This document shows positions 43,775-57,176 of a DNA stretch of 64,000 bases, piece by piece. The stretch lies in the NCBI GenBank assembly GCA_030267565.1, contig BRXU01000015.1:2665001-2729000 (forward strand), in the 5' to 3' direction. Both the position numbers and the translations under genes were made by a program. How positions within the stretch are numbered: position 1 is the first letter of the stretch; every line of letters starts with the position of its first letter. The DNA is from Pleodorina starrii (lineage: Eukaryota > Chlorophyta > Chlorophyceae > Chlamydomonadales > Volvocaceae). The notes under the pieces were generated by a model. The model was given only the letters and a program-made list of their open reading frames with translations, was not told where the DNA came from and did no database searches.

Positions 43775-46700
43775 GTACATCGACCCCGAGCACATTCTCA
43801 GCTACTGCCGAGCAATGCAAGCACACATGGCGACTTGGAGGCTCACCGGGGCGCTTGCCATCTGGAATGCGGCACACCTCCCAGACGAAGGTCTGTTTTC
43901 CACAATAGTGGTGAATCACTACCTCCGCCACAGCGTACGGCTGCAAGACCCCGGTGGCATACCCATCGGAGACGCCCACATCGCCAGTGCGAGCTGCCAA
44001 CACGCGGGGCAAACCGTTACCCTGACACGAAACATGAACATAAACACGGTTGTGTCACTCTTGCCGGCACACGCCCGAAACTGGGGCTTTATTGTCCACC
44101 TCAACGGACACGCCGTAGCAGTCAAGAAGCAAGGCGAGTGCTGGTACATTATCGACTCCCTGTACGACAGCACACAACTGATCAGCCCCGAAGAGCCGCT
44201 CTGGCCTCGGGGGGAGGGGGCGGTCTACTGCCTCCACCTCCGCCCGAACCGCGAAGGGATCGCTACCCATACAGACCTGAAGGAGGTCAAACTCCCGGAG
44301 GACTGGGCCCTGCCCCCAGGCGGGACCCAGCAACCGACACAGCCGCCCCCGGAAACACACACCGGAACCCCCCCAGTGGACGGCACCCAGCAAGATGCAC
44401 CCACTGACCAGTCACCGCCGAACCAGGAGCCCATGGACACTGATGACCGTGAAGGGCGAGTGACGAAGCACCCAGCGACTGAACCCATGCACATGGCATT
44501 GGACCCCGACGGGCGCGACCCGGACGGGCCTCCAGCACCGAACCCCATCTGGCCAACCCAGCCACTGGAAATCCAGGTCCCCGCAGAGGCAGCAGAAGGC
44601 GCACCAGAGCACCGCGCCACCAACGCAGAAGCGGCACGGCGCGAGACCGGCGCGCACCCCGAAGTGCGACATGCCGCCCCGCGTGTTCACCACGGCCCGA
44701 CGGCACGCCGACTCAACCATGCGGTGGAGCGCGCCACAACGGTGATACAGCACGACGCAGCTCCCCGCACGGCGACAGCTGCGAGGAAACGTAGGAAGAT
44801 CGGACCAGCACCTCATACGCACACTATCCTATACCACCTGCTACGCAACCAAGGCCTACCCATCCGGCAAAGGGAAACCGGCAGGGAAGCCACAGACGTT
44901 AACCAAAGTGCAGGGGCCCAGCCCCTGGACCCGGCTTGCCGGGACGCCACGCCCAGCGCGCCCCAAACACAACCCGCCAGGGACCAGTCAGCCCGCGAAC
45001 GCGCCGCAGAATCACCCCCCGCCGGCAGGCCCCAACCCGCCCATCAGCCCAAAAAGCGGCAACAAGGCATCGCGCGATACATGCAGCCCAAGACACCGAG
45101 GGCAATAGCGCACACTTCACCCGATAAGCAGCCGCCGCCGGCCGCAGCAGACCCAAGCCCCCCAACACCGGGCGCCCCGCAGTCCGGGCACCTCAAAGTC
45201 TTCACGATGAACACACGGGGCCTTCAGGGCCACCGCGAGGGAGTAGCACACATGCTAGACGAACATAAGCCAGACGTCATAGTCCTGACCGAGACCAAAC
45301 TTAGTGCGCACAACCGACGAGGCATTGTCAGCGTTAAACAGGCCCTCCGGCCATACCAGACATACATGAGCAACCGTCCCCACCCGGAGCACAACAAGAC
45401 GCGTGAAGCGGGTGTCATTGTTGGGGTAGCGGAACGCTTTAGCGGCCAAGGCAGCACGAGTGCCGAGCCCGTCTCTCCGGGCCTTGAGGGCTACATCGGA
45501 CACGTTCGCATCAAAACCCCAGGCAGCATCCCCCTACACGTGCTGGGGGTCTACTGCCCGGCGGATCCCTTGATCAGGCAAGCGATATACGAGTACGGAC
45601 AAACCGCCGCCACACAGGCCAGCGCCAAGGGGGAGCACCTCATCATGGCGGGCGACTGGAACGCAACGCTCCATCCTAGCGACCGGTCCACGGGCACATG
45701 CTACCCGGCTGACAGGGCGCATCGTAGCTTCTCGAGCAGTGCGAACCTAAACCCCGTCGTTACTCCGCGGCGTGCCTACACCTACACGCAGACACAGCTT
45801 GACCACGACACTCACCACAGCCGGATAGACGACGTCCTGCTAGCCGCCCACACCGGAGCGGCAGCAGACAAGGAGGGCACAGTGTACGAACAAGTGTACG
45901 AATGCGGAGGAAACTTCGACCATAAACCCCTCTGCACGTTCATCCCGCTGGCGGGTATTCGTCTCCTTCCAGCGCCCGCGGCTCAGGCCGCGGCTGACCA
46001 CGCAGCCAGCTCGTGGAGCCGCATACAACTCCCAATACTTAAAGAGAGTAAAATCCGGGCGCACATGGAGATGGAAGCGACGCTCACTTCTGAAATCGCC
46101 CACCTGCTAAGCGCTTTAAACCCGGCGTACGAAGCCATCGGACACGTCGCCGAACAGCTGGAACGTGCCGCCGGTAAGGAAGAGGCACGAGCACTCCTGG
46201 CTAACCTGCGCAACCACGATACCGTCCGGGCGACGGACGTCACTACTCTCAGCCATGAACTAGGCGACCTGCTCGACCGCTGCCTTGGGATACTGGAATC
46301 TCACTGTCAACAGAAACCCCCCTGCACGGGGAAGCTGCATGCGCGACGTGGCATCGGCAGGCGCCTCGCCAGGCTGCACAACGACCACAAAACCATGAAA
46401 GATAATCTCGCAAAAGCCCTGCGCACGGACCCCCAGGAGCAAGGGGCACCTACACTAACGGAGGGTCAAGCCAATGGCACGACGCCCCCCCATCCGGCCA
46501 CGGCGCCCCCAGGCACCAGCGGCACAACGGAACGGGCAACACCCGAGCGCAGCGCCGCCACTCAGCATGCCGCCACTGAGCGCGAAGAACCAGACGCAGC
46601 CCGCACCCTGCGTGCGGCCATTAAAGAGACCGGAGGGGAAATAGCCAAGCTTGCTCGAGAGATTCGCGCAACTAACGCACGCAAGGCAAAGAAAAGCTTC

Positions 46701-49700
46701 CAGCGGCTACTAACCAAAAAGCCCCGGCAGGCGCACAGACAGGTCCTTGAACCTGATGACCAGCCCCGCGGAATCGCGGCCATCCGACACCCAACCGATG
46801 GACGACTGTGTACTGATTCCAAAAACATACTCGATGCGCTTCACACGCACTTCGCCCTTCTTGCGAGACCCGTCTCTGGCCCACGAACGGGAAAGTACCT
46901 CCCAAACGAAGCCCCCCGGAACTATCCCTGGACCAGACCGGGCGCGCAAGACCCGCTTAGGGAAGGGCTGGCCAAGTGGGGAGACGCCCCCCCATCGCTC
47001 CTCCCGGGTGTACTAGATCCACACAACTTCCGCACGTCTATCGACCACCTCGCGAGAAACAAGGCCCCAGGCCCCGACGGGATACCCAACGAACTTCTAC
47101 AAACACTACCCGCCGACCTCCAGACCGCCATCCACCAGCTCATTACGGTCATGTGGGTGAAGGCCGAAATCCCCACACACTGGACGAAATCCGACACGGT
47201 CCTTATCCCCAAGAAGGGCGACCCGCTCCTCATTAAGAACAAAAGGCCCATCGCCCTGGCGAACACAATTTACAAGCTGTACACCAGCCACATTACGCTG
47301 AATATCGTACTCTACAGTGAGCAAGCGCACATCTTTACGGAAGCTCAGGAGGGCTACCTGAGGCAACGCAACACCGAGCGCCAACTCCAAAACGTGCTAC
47401 ACGCAATCGAGGACGCGGGCCTCACCAGCCGTGACCTCTTCCTTCTATACATCGACTTCACGTCTGCGTTCAACACGATCGATCACGACAAGCTGCTCAT
47501 GATCATGTACGACCTGGGCTACCCGGACGACCTGATCGAGGTGGTAGCCAACTTATATTCACGGGCCACCACGCGCATCCGGACAGAGCACGGCTGCACA
47601 GCGGACATAGCCATCGAACGCGGTACAATTCAGGGTGACACGCTGTCCCCGGTGCTGTTCATCATCTATATGGAACCCCTACTCAGGTGGCTGCACAGCG
47701 GAGGACGGGGATACCAGTACGGATGCCTCAAGGCCGAGGAAAATGAGCGGCACCATTTCAGCTCGGGAGCGTTCGCAGACGACTTGGTTACACTCACAAA
47801 CAGCGTTTCAGACATGCGTCTCCAATGTGCGAAAATCGAGCAGTACGCGCAATGGGGAGCCCTGAAGGTCAACGTTGGCAAATGTCAGCTGCAAGGCATC
47901 CTGCACGGCCGCGCACGGTCGGACCAGGACCTGAGCCGGGGACCCGGCACCCGCAAATATCAGACTGCCCTTGAGCGACTGCTAAAAGACCAAATCCGTA
48001 TAGACGGATCACCGATAGCCTACGCGCCCCCGACCGCCTCGTACAAATACCTGGGAGTCCATGTAACCCCTACCCTCGACTGGGCACCTCAAGTAGCCTA
48101 TGTCCGCGCTGAGATCACGCGGCGAGGACAGGGCATCCAGGAGTCCATGGCGTCTCCCGACCAGCGCATCAACATGATCAAAACCCTGATCCACCCATTC
48201 GTCGCGTACAGCCTGGCCACTATGGCGTACACCCCCCAAGACATCGCCAGCTTCGACTCCCAAATTGCTGGCATAGCTAAGCGCAGCTATGGCCTTAAAA
48301 TGGGGTTTCCCACCCGCGCAATCCTCGGCCCAGTAAAGCAACTCGGCCTGGGGGTCGGCACCATACGCAGCCTCTATGTCGCCAAGGCGGCCAAAGCTCT
48401 CGTCCTCTCCCTGAATGACGAAGGCCGGCTTGGGGTAGTCACTAGGGCTCTCCTTAGCCTGCAAAGCCGATACATGGGCGACATGCCGGTGCACGCCCTC
48501 AAGAAGGAAAGCCGCTTCTACACGACGCTAAAGCAGCTGACCATCACGCAGGAGGCGGGCATTGAGCTCACGGACTGTGGCAAAGGGTACGAACGGAAAG
48601 CAAGCACTCTCATTCACCTTCTAGCGGCGTGCAACTCGGGGACGGAGCCCAAAACCCTCGCGCTCCTCTCCAGATGCGTACAGCCTCTGCTTGAGCTGGG
48701 CCTGGATCTCCGAGTCCTGAAAGATAAGAACACAGGAGCACACTTCATTACCACGGACCAGCTCCGACGCATCGGTGGACGGAGTGTCGGGCCCCGACAC
48801 CTCATCGCCCTGAACCAACTCAGCCTAGCACTGAACCCCGTTCTCAGTGTACGCGCCCGCGCGGCGAGGCACCGAGGGGTGACTGCGCTGCCCCCGGAGC
48901 TGCGGGCCATCCCCAATGAACCCATTATGACGGACCTCATGAATGACACACACGGACCCACGCCGCTTCCTCATGGAAATATCATGCGATATGTGGTGTC
49001 ACGCCCCCGGGACACGACCGGGGCCCCACCGCCAGACCCTTCGCCCGCCGCGCACAACCTCAGCCCAGATCCGGCGGCCCCGAGACGGGAAGTCGAATCC
49101 CAGGAGGGCCAGGTGAGGCGCCCAGCGCAACAAAGGGAAGCTCGGCGCCACATGCCCCGACGCAACGCTACCGAAGAAACCATGACGGCATACATCAGGA
49201 GGCAGCGCCCAAAACCCACCCGCCACATCACGGACACAACTGCCTCCGGATGGGACCCCAGAGAAAGCCCACTCACCGTCACGCACTGTGAAGCCCTGCT
49301 GCGTCACCGCGACCTCCCAGGACTAGCAGCCGAAGTGGGGACCGCATCGCAGCTTGAAGAAATGCTGCGGGGAGAGCGAGAATGGCCCACAGGGGTTGCC
49401 CTTAAATACGGCCACAACATCAACCAATATCTATTCGGCGAGCAAGAGAGGGTAGCCCTTATCCACGCGCAGATCCGCAAGCGGGTGGAAGCAGGCCCCC
49501 GAGCCGCAAAGCGGCAACGCAGAGATACACCCCGGCACCCCACACACAGCACCTTCTACCAAGTTGAGTGGGAAAGCACAGTTATCACCAAAGGGGCGCT
49601 CGAGCTGTACGCAGCGCACGGATACCTACCCACGGCAACACGTCCGTACGAGGCCGCAGCAGATCCGGCAACCCCCACCGAAAGGATCGAAGTAGACTGG

Positions 49701-52550
49701 GCGCGAACCGAGGACGAAGGCACGCGCCTGGCCACCCAAGACAACTGGAACGAGCTGCTCAATGCATTCCGACACCGCCTAGAGGCGGCAGCCGAGACGG
49801 CCCCCGGGCGCACTGCGCCAGCCCGAGACCAGCACCTTAATCCGAGGCAGCAGCAAGGCCAATGGGCCTCTGAATGCCTCAACCAGGCCAGAGGACAACG
49901 GCTCCTACGCCAACACGTAGAAATCGATGTACATCCCGGCAACCCGGATAGGGACATCCGCCCGACAGGGCGGTACACCATCCAGATTGGCAAACACAGC
50001 GACCCCGACCCCTCTAACCGCGCACCTTGGGACGGCAGCGGAGATACTCCTGCAGGCCTCCTAGAGCAGGGAGTCGCGCTTGTTTACGACCCCCAGGGAC
50101 GATGCATCGGCACGCTCCTGGACAGCTTGCTGCGCAGCCTGTGGCTAAGGCACTCCGACGCCAAATGTAAGAGGCCGGAGGCGCACGCCAAGCTTGCAGC
50201 GGCGGGTGGCTTCGAGGAAGACGTGGCACGCCTCCTCCTGCGCTACCGTGATGGAGGGGGCACCAAAACACACCCCGTTAAGGCGGCACACGAGCAAGGA
50301 CTCGGAGAACAGTTTACAACACGTCTCATGAATGCCATGGGTTCAAGCACAGAACGCTTTGCGTCCCCTTTAAATGTGGCTAACTGCACTGAAACGTACT
50401 TCTCACGCTTCCCAGAAGACATGCTCTTTGGGGCCAACCATGACGCATACTCCCAACCGTTTACCGGCTTGTCCATCGCACACCCGGAACCCACACCCGA
50501 GGAGGGCCACCATGCCTTGCGGTGGGCGTTGGGCTGGGCGGAAGCCAAAAAGACCGAGGCTACGCAGACCGCCACCCTTATCGTAGTCCCCACGTCCCGT
50601 ACAGCGCCGTATACCCGGTACCTATCGCACCCCCTGGTCACGCAAGTGGGTAGCATCGACTCGCTCGCCGCCAAGGGGATACTGCAAAGCGCCACGCTCA
50701 ACGTGGACACCAAGCCTTACCCGGTTGGCCTGACCCTGCTACTGGTCAGTAACGACGCGGGCAAATCACACGTGAGCAGCCTCCAGCAGGCGCTAGGTAT
50801 GCGCACCACCCTGCCAGCGCCTACAGGTCAAGCCCAGCCGTGGATAGCCCCCCAGTGGGTACGGAAACGCGTCCGCAAAATGACTGCCGGAGCGCCTGAC
50901 CAGGCGGTGTCCTCTCGTAAGTGCAGCAACCCCACACCCGCTGAACGACGCACCGCGCACCTGGCGTTCCATGCAGCAAACCCGCTTCGGTACAACGCCC
51001 ACGCCTCCATTTATACTGATGGGTCGGTTAGGGAAGTCGAGGTCGGGAACACCAAGATGTTAGGACTCGGCGCCGCAGCAGTCGACGCACTGACTGGACA
51101 TACGCTCCTCATAGATGTCAACCCAGGAGCCTACGGATGTCAAACAATTACGCGCTGTGAACTAAGCGCGATACATCAGGCACTCACCATGCGACGCGGC
51201 CTACCTCACAACCAAGCCCACCTCAGCATTTGGACGGACTCCAAAGCATCGCTCCATTTGATCCAGAAGATGATAAACAACCCGCAAAAATTGCGGCTGA
51301 GTAAACATAGAGCACTGCTCGAGGACATCGTTGCCGCACTTAAAGCCCGGGCCGTCGCCAAGCTTAAAACGTCGCTATTGAAAGTCAAAGCACACACAGG
51401 AGTTCGATATAATGAAGAAGCGGACAAAGCCGCCGTACAGGCTGCTATCCTTGCGGCGCAGGGAATGCTGCCGGCAGAAGCCGTAATAGAGAAAGCAGAC
51501 AATAATCCAAGAAGTAAACACTGGTGGCTACGGAAGTCCGAGGGGACCGACGTAAACGCCGGTCGCTACGCCAACGACCTTAACCGCGGCATCGACACTC
51601 TGGTCAGCCAGACGACACACAATGGGTACACCAACGAGACCGCATACGTCAAATACGTAGAGGATGCCTTACCGGACCTAGAGATCAATGCCAGCACCAG
51701 AACCCTGCAGCGGGGCACGGGCCGGCACCGGCATTACAAACGGTGCCTCGACTACCTGTACGGACAGCTCTGGAATGCCAAACTCGCAAAGCTCTTTCGA
51801 ATGCCCCTTGTACCGGGCGGCCCAACGTCCACAGGCTACTGCCCTGTGTGCAAAGACCCCCAAACAAAGACACGCATCCCTGACTCAGGAGCACACATCC
51901 TGGGAGGCTGCCAACACGCGCGAATGCACGCTCTCTATACCCTGCGACACAACCAAGCGGTACAAACCATCACTAGAACACTGTCCAGAGGGGCCCATGG
52001 AGGCTGCTTTATCGTCATGGACGCATGCAGCATGGAGGACAAGCCGGACTACGTGGCCGGCACACGCCTGCCCAAGTGGCTGCTACCCAACATCCCCGAC
52101 GACGATCGGTCCAAAAAGCGCCCTGACCTGCTGCTTATCCCCAGCATACCCCTCAGCGACACATGCTCACCGAAATACATGGGACCAGATGACCCCAGCG
52201 AGCACACTGTACACATAATCGAAGTAGGCTACACAGCCGACACAAATCACACACAGAAACAAAACGACAAGGCCCATCAACACGCGGAACTAGCTCAGAT
52301 GCTGACGGCGCACGGATGGAAAGTATGTTACACGAAACAGGAAGCAATTAGCCTGGGCTTCGCCGGCACCATCCGCAAAGACCTGCGACAACTGCTGACC
52401 TCACTGGGAACGAGCAACGAAGCGGCCAAAAAATGCTGCAACGACCTCCACGACCACGCTGTCCGAGCGTTGAACGCAATTGTCGCTGCCAGGAGGCAAC
52501 TGGAGCGGGACCCCCGCCAACAGAGCACAACCAGCGCCGACCCGCCCTAA
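43775..52550 (+). CDS. RandI/Dualen polyprotein (protease remnant, AP endonuclease, RT, RNase H, restriction-like endonuclease)
   Basis: About 2,920 codons are open from the element's first base to TAA. 43775-44300 resembles Josephin/OTU-type cysteine proteases around the catalytic His (GFIVHLNGHAVAVKK) and the following WYIIDSLYD; the expected N-terminal Cys segment is absent. A Pro-rich linker with a basic KRRK signal follows. The AP endonuclease (about 45190-45950) shows MNTRG, VIVLTETKL, GDWN, SRIDDVLL and FDHKPL. The reverse transcriptase (about 47040-47950) shows NKAPGPDGIPNELL, YIDFTSAFNTIDH, GTIQGDTLSP and AFADDL. RNase H (about 51000-51440) has YTDGS, CELSAI, WTDSK and NEEADKAA. The C-terminus (51835-52260) has CPVC...HILGGC followed by KKRPDLLL and IIEVGY, the finger and catalytic signature of R2-type restriction-like endonucleases. 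The frame also stays open upstream to an ATG at 43431, but that DNA is host intron and the inverted-repeat element. Confidence 0.92.
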
Positions 52551-52690
52551 CCCGCCGCAACGGCGGGCTCCCAATCTCACCGCGGTAGCGGGAGAGGCCT
52601 GGGATCGGGGCAACCCGACACCCCACCCCTCCTGCTCCCATAACCCACGCCTCGGCTCTGTCGGGCGTATTATTATTATTATTATTATTA
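52551..52690 (+). other. retrotransposon 3' untranslated region with stem-loops and (ATT)n tail
   Basis: Directly after the stop is a perfect 7-bp stem, CCCGCCG CAA CGGCGGG (52551-52567), then a short CCGC GGTA GCGG hairpin, and then about 85 bp that recur in the right arm at 60659-60743. The tail from about 52669 is ATT repeats. Such terminal structures are the likely recognition site of the element's own reverse transcriptase. Confidence 0.75.
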
Positions 52691-52704
52691 TTATCCGGCC
52701 CCGC
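52691..52704 (+). repeat. target-site duplication, right copy
   Basis: TTATCCGGCCCCGC follows the (ATT)n tail and repeats 43761-43774. The host intron resumes after it. Confidence 0.9.
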
Positions 52705-52736
52705 ATACAACAACCTCCGTCCACACACCCACGCAC

Positions 52737-55444
52737 CTTCCGCAGGTCGCTGTTTTTGTAGACCGCCACCAGCTCCTCCGCCCGCCCCCCCAGATCCGCC
52801 TCCGTTACCGTCTCTACGAGCACCTCGGCATCGTTGAAGGCAAGCGCGGAGATCGGCTGCACGTGCCCCGCCGCTGCTAGGAAAACACCGCCGTCGCCGC
52901 CGCCGCCAGCGCCCTGCTGTGGTTTCTTTTGCTGCTGTGCGACACCGCCGCTGGCGGCGGCGTTGACGGCATCTGCGGCCCGGTGTAACGCCAGCAGCTG
53001 TGAGGCGACGGTGGCTGAGGGCCACTCGGCGGCGGCGAATTGCAGCGCTGGGAGGCCCTGGGGGCCGAAGTACACCATCTGGCCGCGGACCTGTTCCGTT
53101 ATTGGGCAGAGAACATCAGATATGGTAATGGGTAAACGTAGGTAGGGGGAACCATCCCAGCCGGCGCGCAGGCAACCGACCCGGTGGCCAGGCTCAGCAG
53201 TTGCGGTCCCATCCGGCCATCGGCAGGCAATGCCCCCCATGCCCCATCCACAGACCCTCATCGTTCGCTGCGGTCTCACATTTCTACCCTCCCGCCCGCC
53301 CACGCACGGCCTTCAGGTTGACTGGCAAGTAACCCATCCCCGGATTCCTCCACCTCACCCAATATGCCATCCTGACAGGCAGATCCCAACACTACTTACT
53401 TACCAGCAGCATCACCCGGTCGAAGAGCGCAAAGGTGGCTGCGGTGGGGGAGTGGATGGTGGCGGCAATGGTGGTGCCGTCCGCAACCAGCCCCGAAACC
53501 ACCTTCATCACCTCGTGCGCCGTGTACGAATCTAGACCGGAGGTGGGCTCGTCCAAGAGCAACACGCGTGGGTTGGAGATCAACGCGATGCCGATCTGTG
53601 CGCGCGCGCGGGTGTAAGAAAATTGCTGCGGGTCAATAGCTTGGTTGGTAAAACGCGAGGAGAAGTATAGGGAGTGAGGGGAGTGTATGGAATAGGTACC
53701 GGTATGTGGGCGGATGGTTCGGTGCGTGGGCGAGGGGTCCAGATGGAGCGTGGATTTCATTGTGGATCCGGATCCCGTGGATCCCGTCGTGGATCCGGAT
53801 CCCGTGGATCCCGTGGAAGGGTCGGTGGCGGGCGGGGAGTGTGCGGGCGTGTAGGAAGGGTGGGTGGTATTCCAGGTTCGTTTCCGGCAGCGCGCAAAGC
53901 AGTAGCTAGCTAGCACGGGCGGCAAGGTCTGGTGAGCCCCAATTGTAACAACAACGAACAGCAGCGGCAACGGCGAAGCTACACAGCCAGCAGCAGCGGA
54001 GGGGTGGACCGAGGAGCGAGGACGTTATGTGCATGGTGGAACTGGAGGAGTCCCTCTTCGCCCCTGCCTTCCCTTCCCTGAGCAGAAACACGTGATGCAC
54101 GCGATACAAACACGTGACGTGCACGTTTGTCCGCTTGGCCTGTCCCCCGCTGATGCCCTTGGCCATGGGGTCGCCAATTTTGACGTCCGCGCAGTACTCC
54201 AGAGCAAGTCGGCGGAGCAGCTTGTCGACCTGGTGGGTGGGTGGGTGGGATGAGGTTCACAGATAGATAGATGGAAAAGAAGGGAAAGAGGGCAATAACA
54301 ATAACAACTCCTCAGACCTCAAAGCAGTGGTGGATTACAACTAACGGAGTTCGGTGACTAGGGCGCACGGATGGCCGAAGGGGGGGGGGGGTGGCGAACA
54401 CCGTAGGGGAGGAGGGAGGGAGCGGGGCGAAATGCAGCCAGCGATTGGTGCGAGTGAGTCGGGGCAGGTAGAGCTCAGCGGTGCTCGATCGGCTTCTCTC
54501 GCTCTACATCCCATCTACCTACCCACCCACGAACCCACCCTGCCCAACCCCACCCACCTCACGCCGCTTGTCTGCTAATGGCTCATGCATTGGCCTCTTC
54601 AGCTCGGCCGTGTACAGCAACATCTCCCGTACCGTCAGGTCGCCCAGCAGTGTGTCAAACTGCAGGCAGGGATAGGTGGAAGACGAAAGCGATCGAGGAA
54701 GGTGGGACGGGAGGTCGGTGTTTGCCGGCCAAGGTGAGCGCGCGCCGGCAGTTCGTTGGAAGAACCGGCGGCAAGCGACACACGGGTTAACTAACGTAAG
54801 TACCACAGCCCGCGGAACTACCGGTATATATACTGGGAATGCCTGGCGGTGGAAGGACGAGCACCCCGTGCGCGCACGCACGCACACACGCACGCACACG
54901 CCCCAACCTGTTCGACGTATCCGGCGTAGCGTCTCAGGAACTGCTTTGATGGCTGTACCCCTCCGAAGCTCAGGTGGCCCTCCACCTTGCCGATCGTCGT
55001 ACGTCCCGCAAGCAGGTCGAGGAGCGTTGTCTTGCCGCTGCCGCTGGGGCCCATCTGCGCAGCGGCGGGGCGGGTGGGCAGCCATCGATTGATGATGGAA
55101 CGAGGGGGGTGACAGATGGGGGTTATCACACCGTATGTAGGGTCACGCACATCGTCACTCCGAGGAACGGAGGCACGAAGGGCTACGCTCACCAGTGCCG
55201 TCACGAGTCCCGGCTCCAGAAAGGCGCTCACGCCCCGCAGCAGGTAAGCCCGCTGCCCGTGCTGCTTGTTCGAAGCAACGTGGTACGACAGGTCCTTCAT
55301 CAGGATGCGCAGGCCCGACGACGGCGGCGAGCTCGTCTTCGTCAACGTCGTCTGCCCGCCGCAGCCGCCGGTGCCATCGTCGGTGCCAGAGGAGGAGCTC
55401 GTGAGATCGCTGTTCTGCCGCCACTTGTCCTGGAGGTCGAACAT
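52737..55444 (-). CDS. 5' half (exons 1-6) of the left ABCG half-transporter copy: nucleotide-binding domain
   Basis: Exons 55193-55444, 54908-55054, 54558-54659, 54125-54229, 53404-53595 and 52737-53090 keep one frame. The start chosen, MFD at 55444, is the first Met conserved in the right copy; a Met further upstream (55510) is not. Motifs: GPSGSGKTT (Walker A), YVEQ (Q-loop), ISGGQAKR (ABC signature), RVLLLDEPTSGLDS (Walker B and D-loop), TIHSPT (H-loop). NBD-first order and the short linker are typical of ABCG/White half-transporters, which dimerise and export lipids, sterols or other hydrophobic compounds; the substrate is unknown. The exon 6 linker carries a Gln/Gly/Ala-rich insertion. 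The membrane-domain exons lie beyond a 10.5 kb intron and follow a frameshifted exon 7, so this half may now encode only a solitary NBD fragment or nothing. Confidence 0.85.
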
Positions 55445-55654
55445 GGTGTTATTAAGTATTGGATACGACGGCGCTGGCCTCACTGCCGCTTGTGGTGGCT
55501 GCGGCTGCACCGCCGTTCTCGGCGACCCCGCACTGATCCCCCTCGTCGACGACGGGACGCGCGCCGGGCTTGATGGAGGACTTCGCTCGATGATGATTGC
55601 GGCGGCTTGTTGCGTACGTGGGCCGCGGCGAAATTTTTCACCGAATATCGCTAC

Positions 55655-55817
<163 letters not shown>

Positions 55818-57176
55818 CACCGGTCGCAAAAAAAATGGTTTGGAAAGATGGTGAGCCGAGGGTTTGGAGGTAGATGACAGCGGGTTGGCCCAGGTTGGCC
55901 GATAGGCATTCGGCGGGGTTGATGATTAACAAACAGGGAGTCAGGCAGGGCGGGTTCGGATGTTTATTTGGTGGATGCAAGAAATGCATGTGCACATCCA
56001 GCGGCACTTTGTCATTGCGGCGTGCGGATGCACAGGGAAGCGGTCGGTCTTCGCTGGGGGCTCGGGTGCCCAGGGCGGGCGCGCGATCGAGGGACTTCAT
56101 TTGCTCGCGATCGAGCGAGGCGGGCCGACGGAACGGTCGACTGCGTTCCGGCTTCTATCAGCCATAATTATTGCTTGCCAGACAAGCGTCACCGAAAATG
56201 ACATTATTGTGATACTTCATGATGCGGTGTGCTTGCTTGGCGGGGCGGCCGGGAACATACTCGCAGATAGACGAAACGCGAACGAAGGCTGAAGCCATTC
56301 TTACTTTCGCATTTCCCGGTGATATTCCGAATTGAGATGTGCATTGCCGCGCGTTCCTGGCACCGGGACGAAGACCCACGCCATAAAGCGTGAAGACGGC
56401 TTGCTTGCCGGCTTACCTCGCTGCCGCAGGGCTTCGTGTGTTTACTGGCCACGACTGCTTCTATAACTGTAGTTGTTTGTAAGGGCCCCCGCGCGCTCCT
56501 TTGGACACTTGTCAACGGGTGAAGTTTGAACACATACAGCAGAAAGGATGGGAGCGTAGCTAAATAGAAGCGGGAGCGCAACCCGTGTCTGATTGCTGCT
56601 GGACCGCGACGACCAAATTTCGGATTTGGAATTAAGCGAAATCCAAGACAGTTTATGTAAGTAACCACTTCAGGAATTGTATTTTTAATGTCAGATGTCG
56701 CAAGAGCTCGTAAAGCCCAGACGAGCCAGGAGGCTCAAAGCAGATAGACCGCAATACCTGGCAATACCAAGCGATATAACCTATGGAAAGGATCTAAACA
56801 CCCGGGCGAAATCACCAGCTTACCCAAGAAAAAAACACGGGAAAACAATTCGCTAAAATTGACGGTGTAAGGAAGATGTTTCTGCGCGCGCGCGTTGTAC
56901 CGTGACGCTCCGTCTGCCTCACCAAACCTCAATCCCTCAATGCAAGCCAGTGGTTTATGTCGTATTGTTCAAGCTGGGTTGCATGAGATGCGTGAGATAG
57001 CTTACGCCCTCAGTGGCCGCTGTGCCTGAAAATGCCTATTCAGGCCTGTTCAGGCCTATCTAATGACGATGTGCAACGGGCTCGAGTCTTATACAATAAT
57101 ATGCCTGGTTTAGCTGAAAATTAAACCGAAGATAACGAGCTTTCCCAGGACTCTATCGCACTATCCACTACTAAGC

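Larger units (their letters stand above)
43775..52690 (+). mobile_element. RandI/Dualen-clade non-LTR retrotransposon with two endonucleases
   Basis: An 8.9 kb element lies in intron 6 of the left ABCG copy, antisense to it. Its limits are fixed by the target-site duplication and by the uninterrupted right-arm site at 62790-62803. One long frame encodes a protease-like region, AP endonuclease, reverse transcriptase, RNase H and restriction-like endonuclease. This is the composition reported for Dualen/RandI elements of Chlamydomonas. A 120-bp 3' untranslated region ends in an (ATT)n tail. The frame is already open at the first base with no start codon at the junction, so the element is probably 5'-truncated within its coding region. 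Confidence 0.93.
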
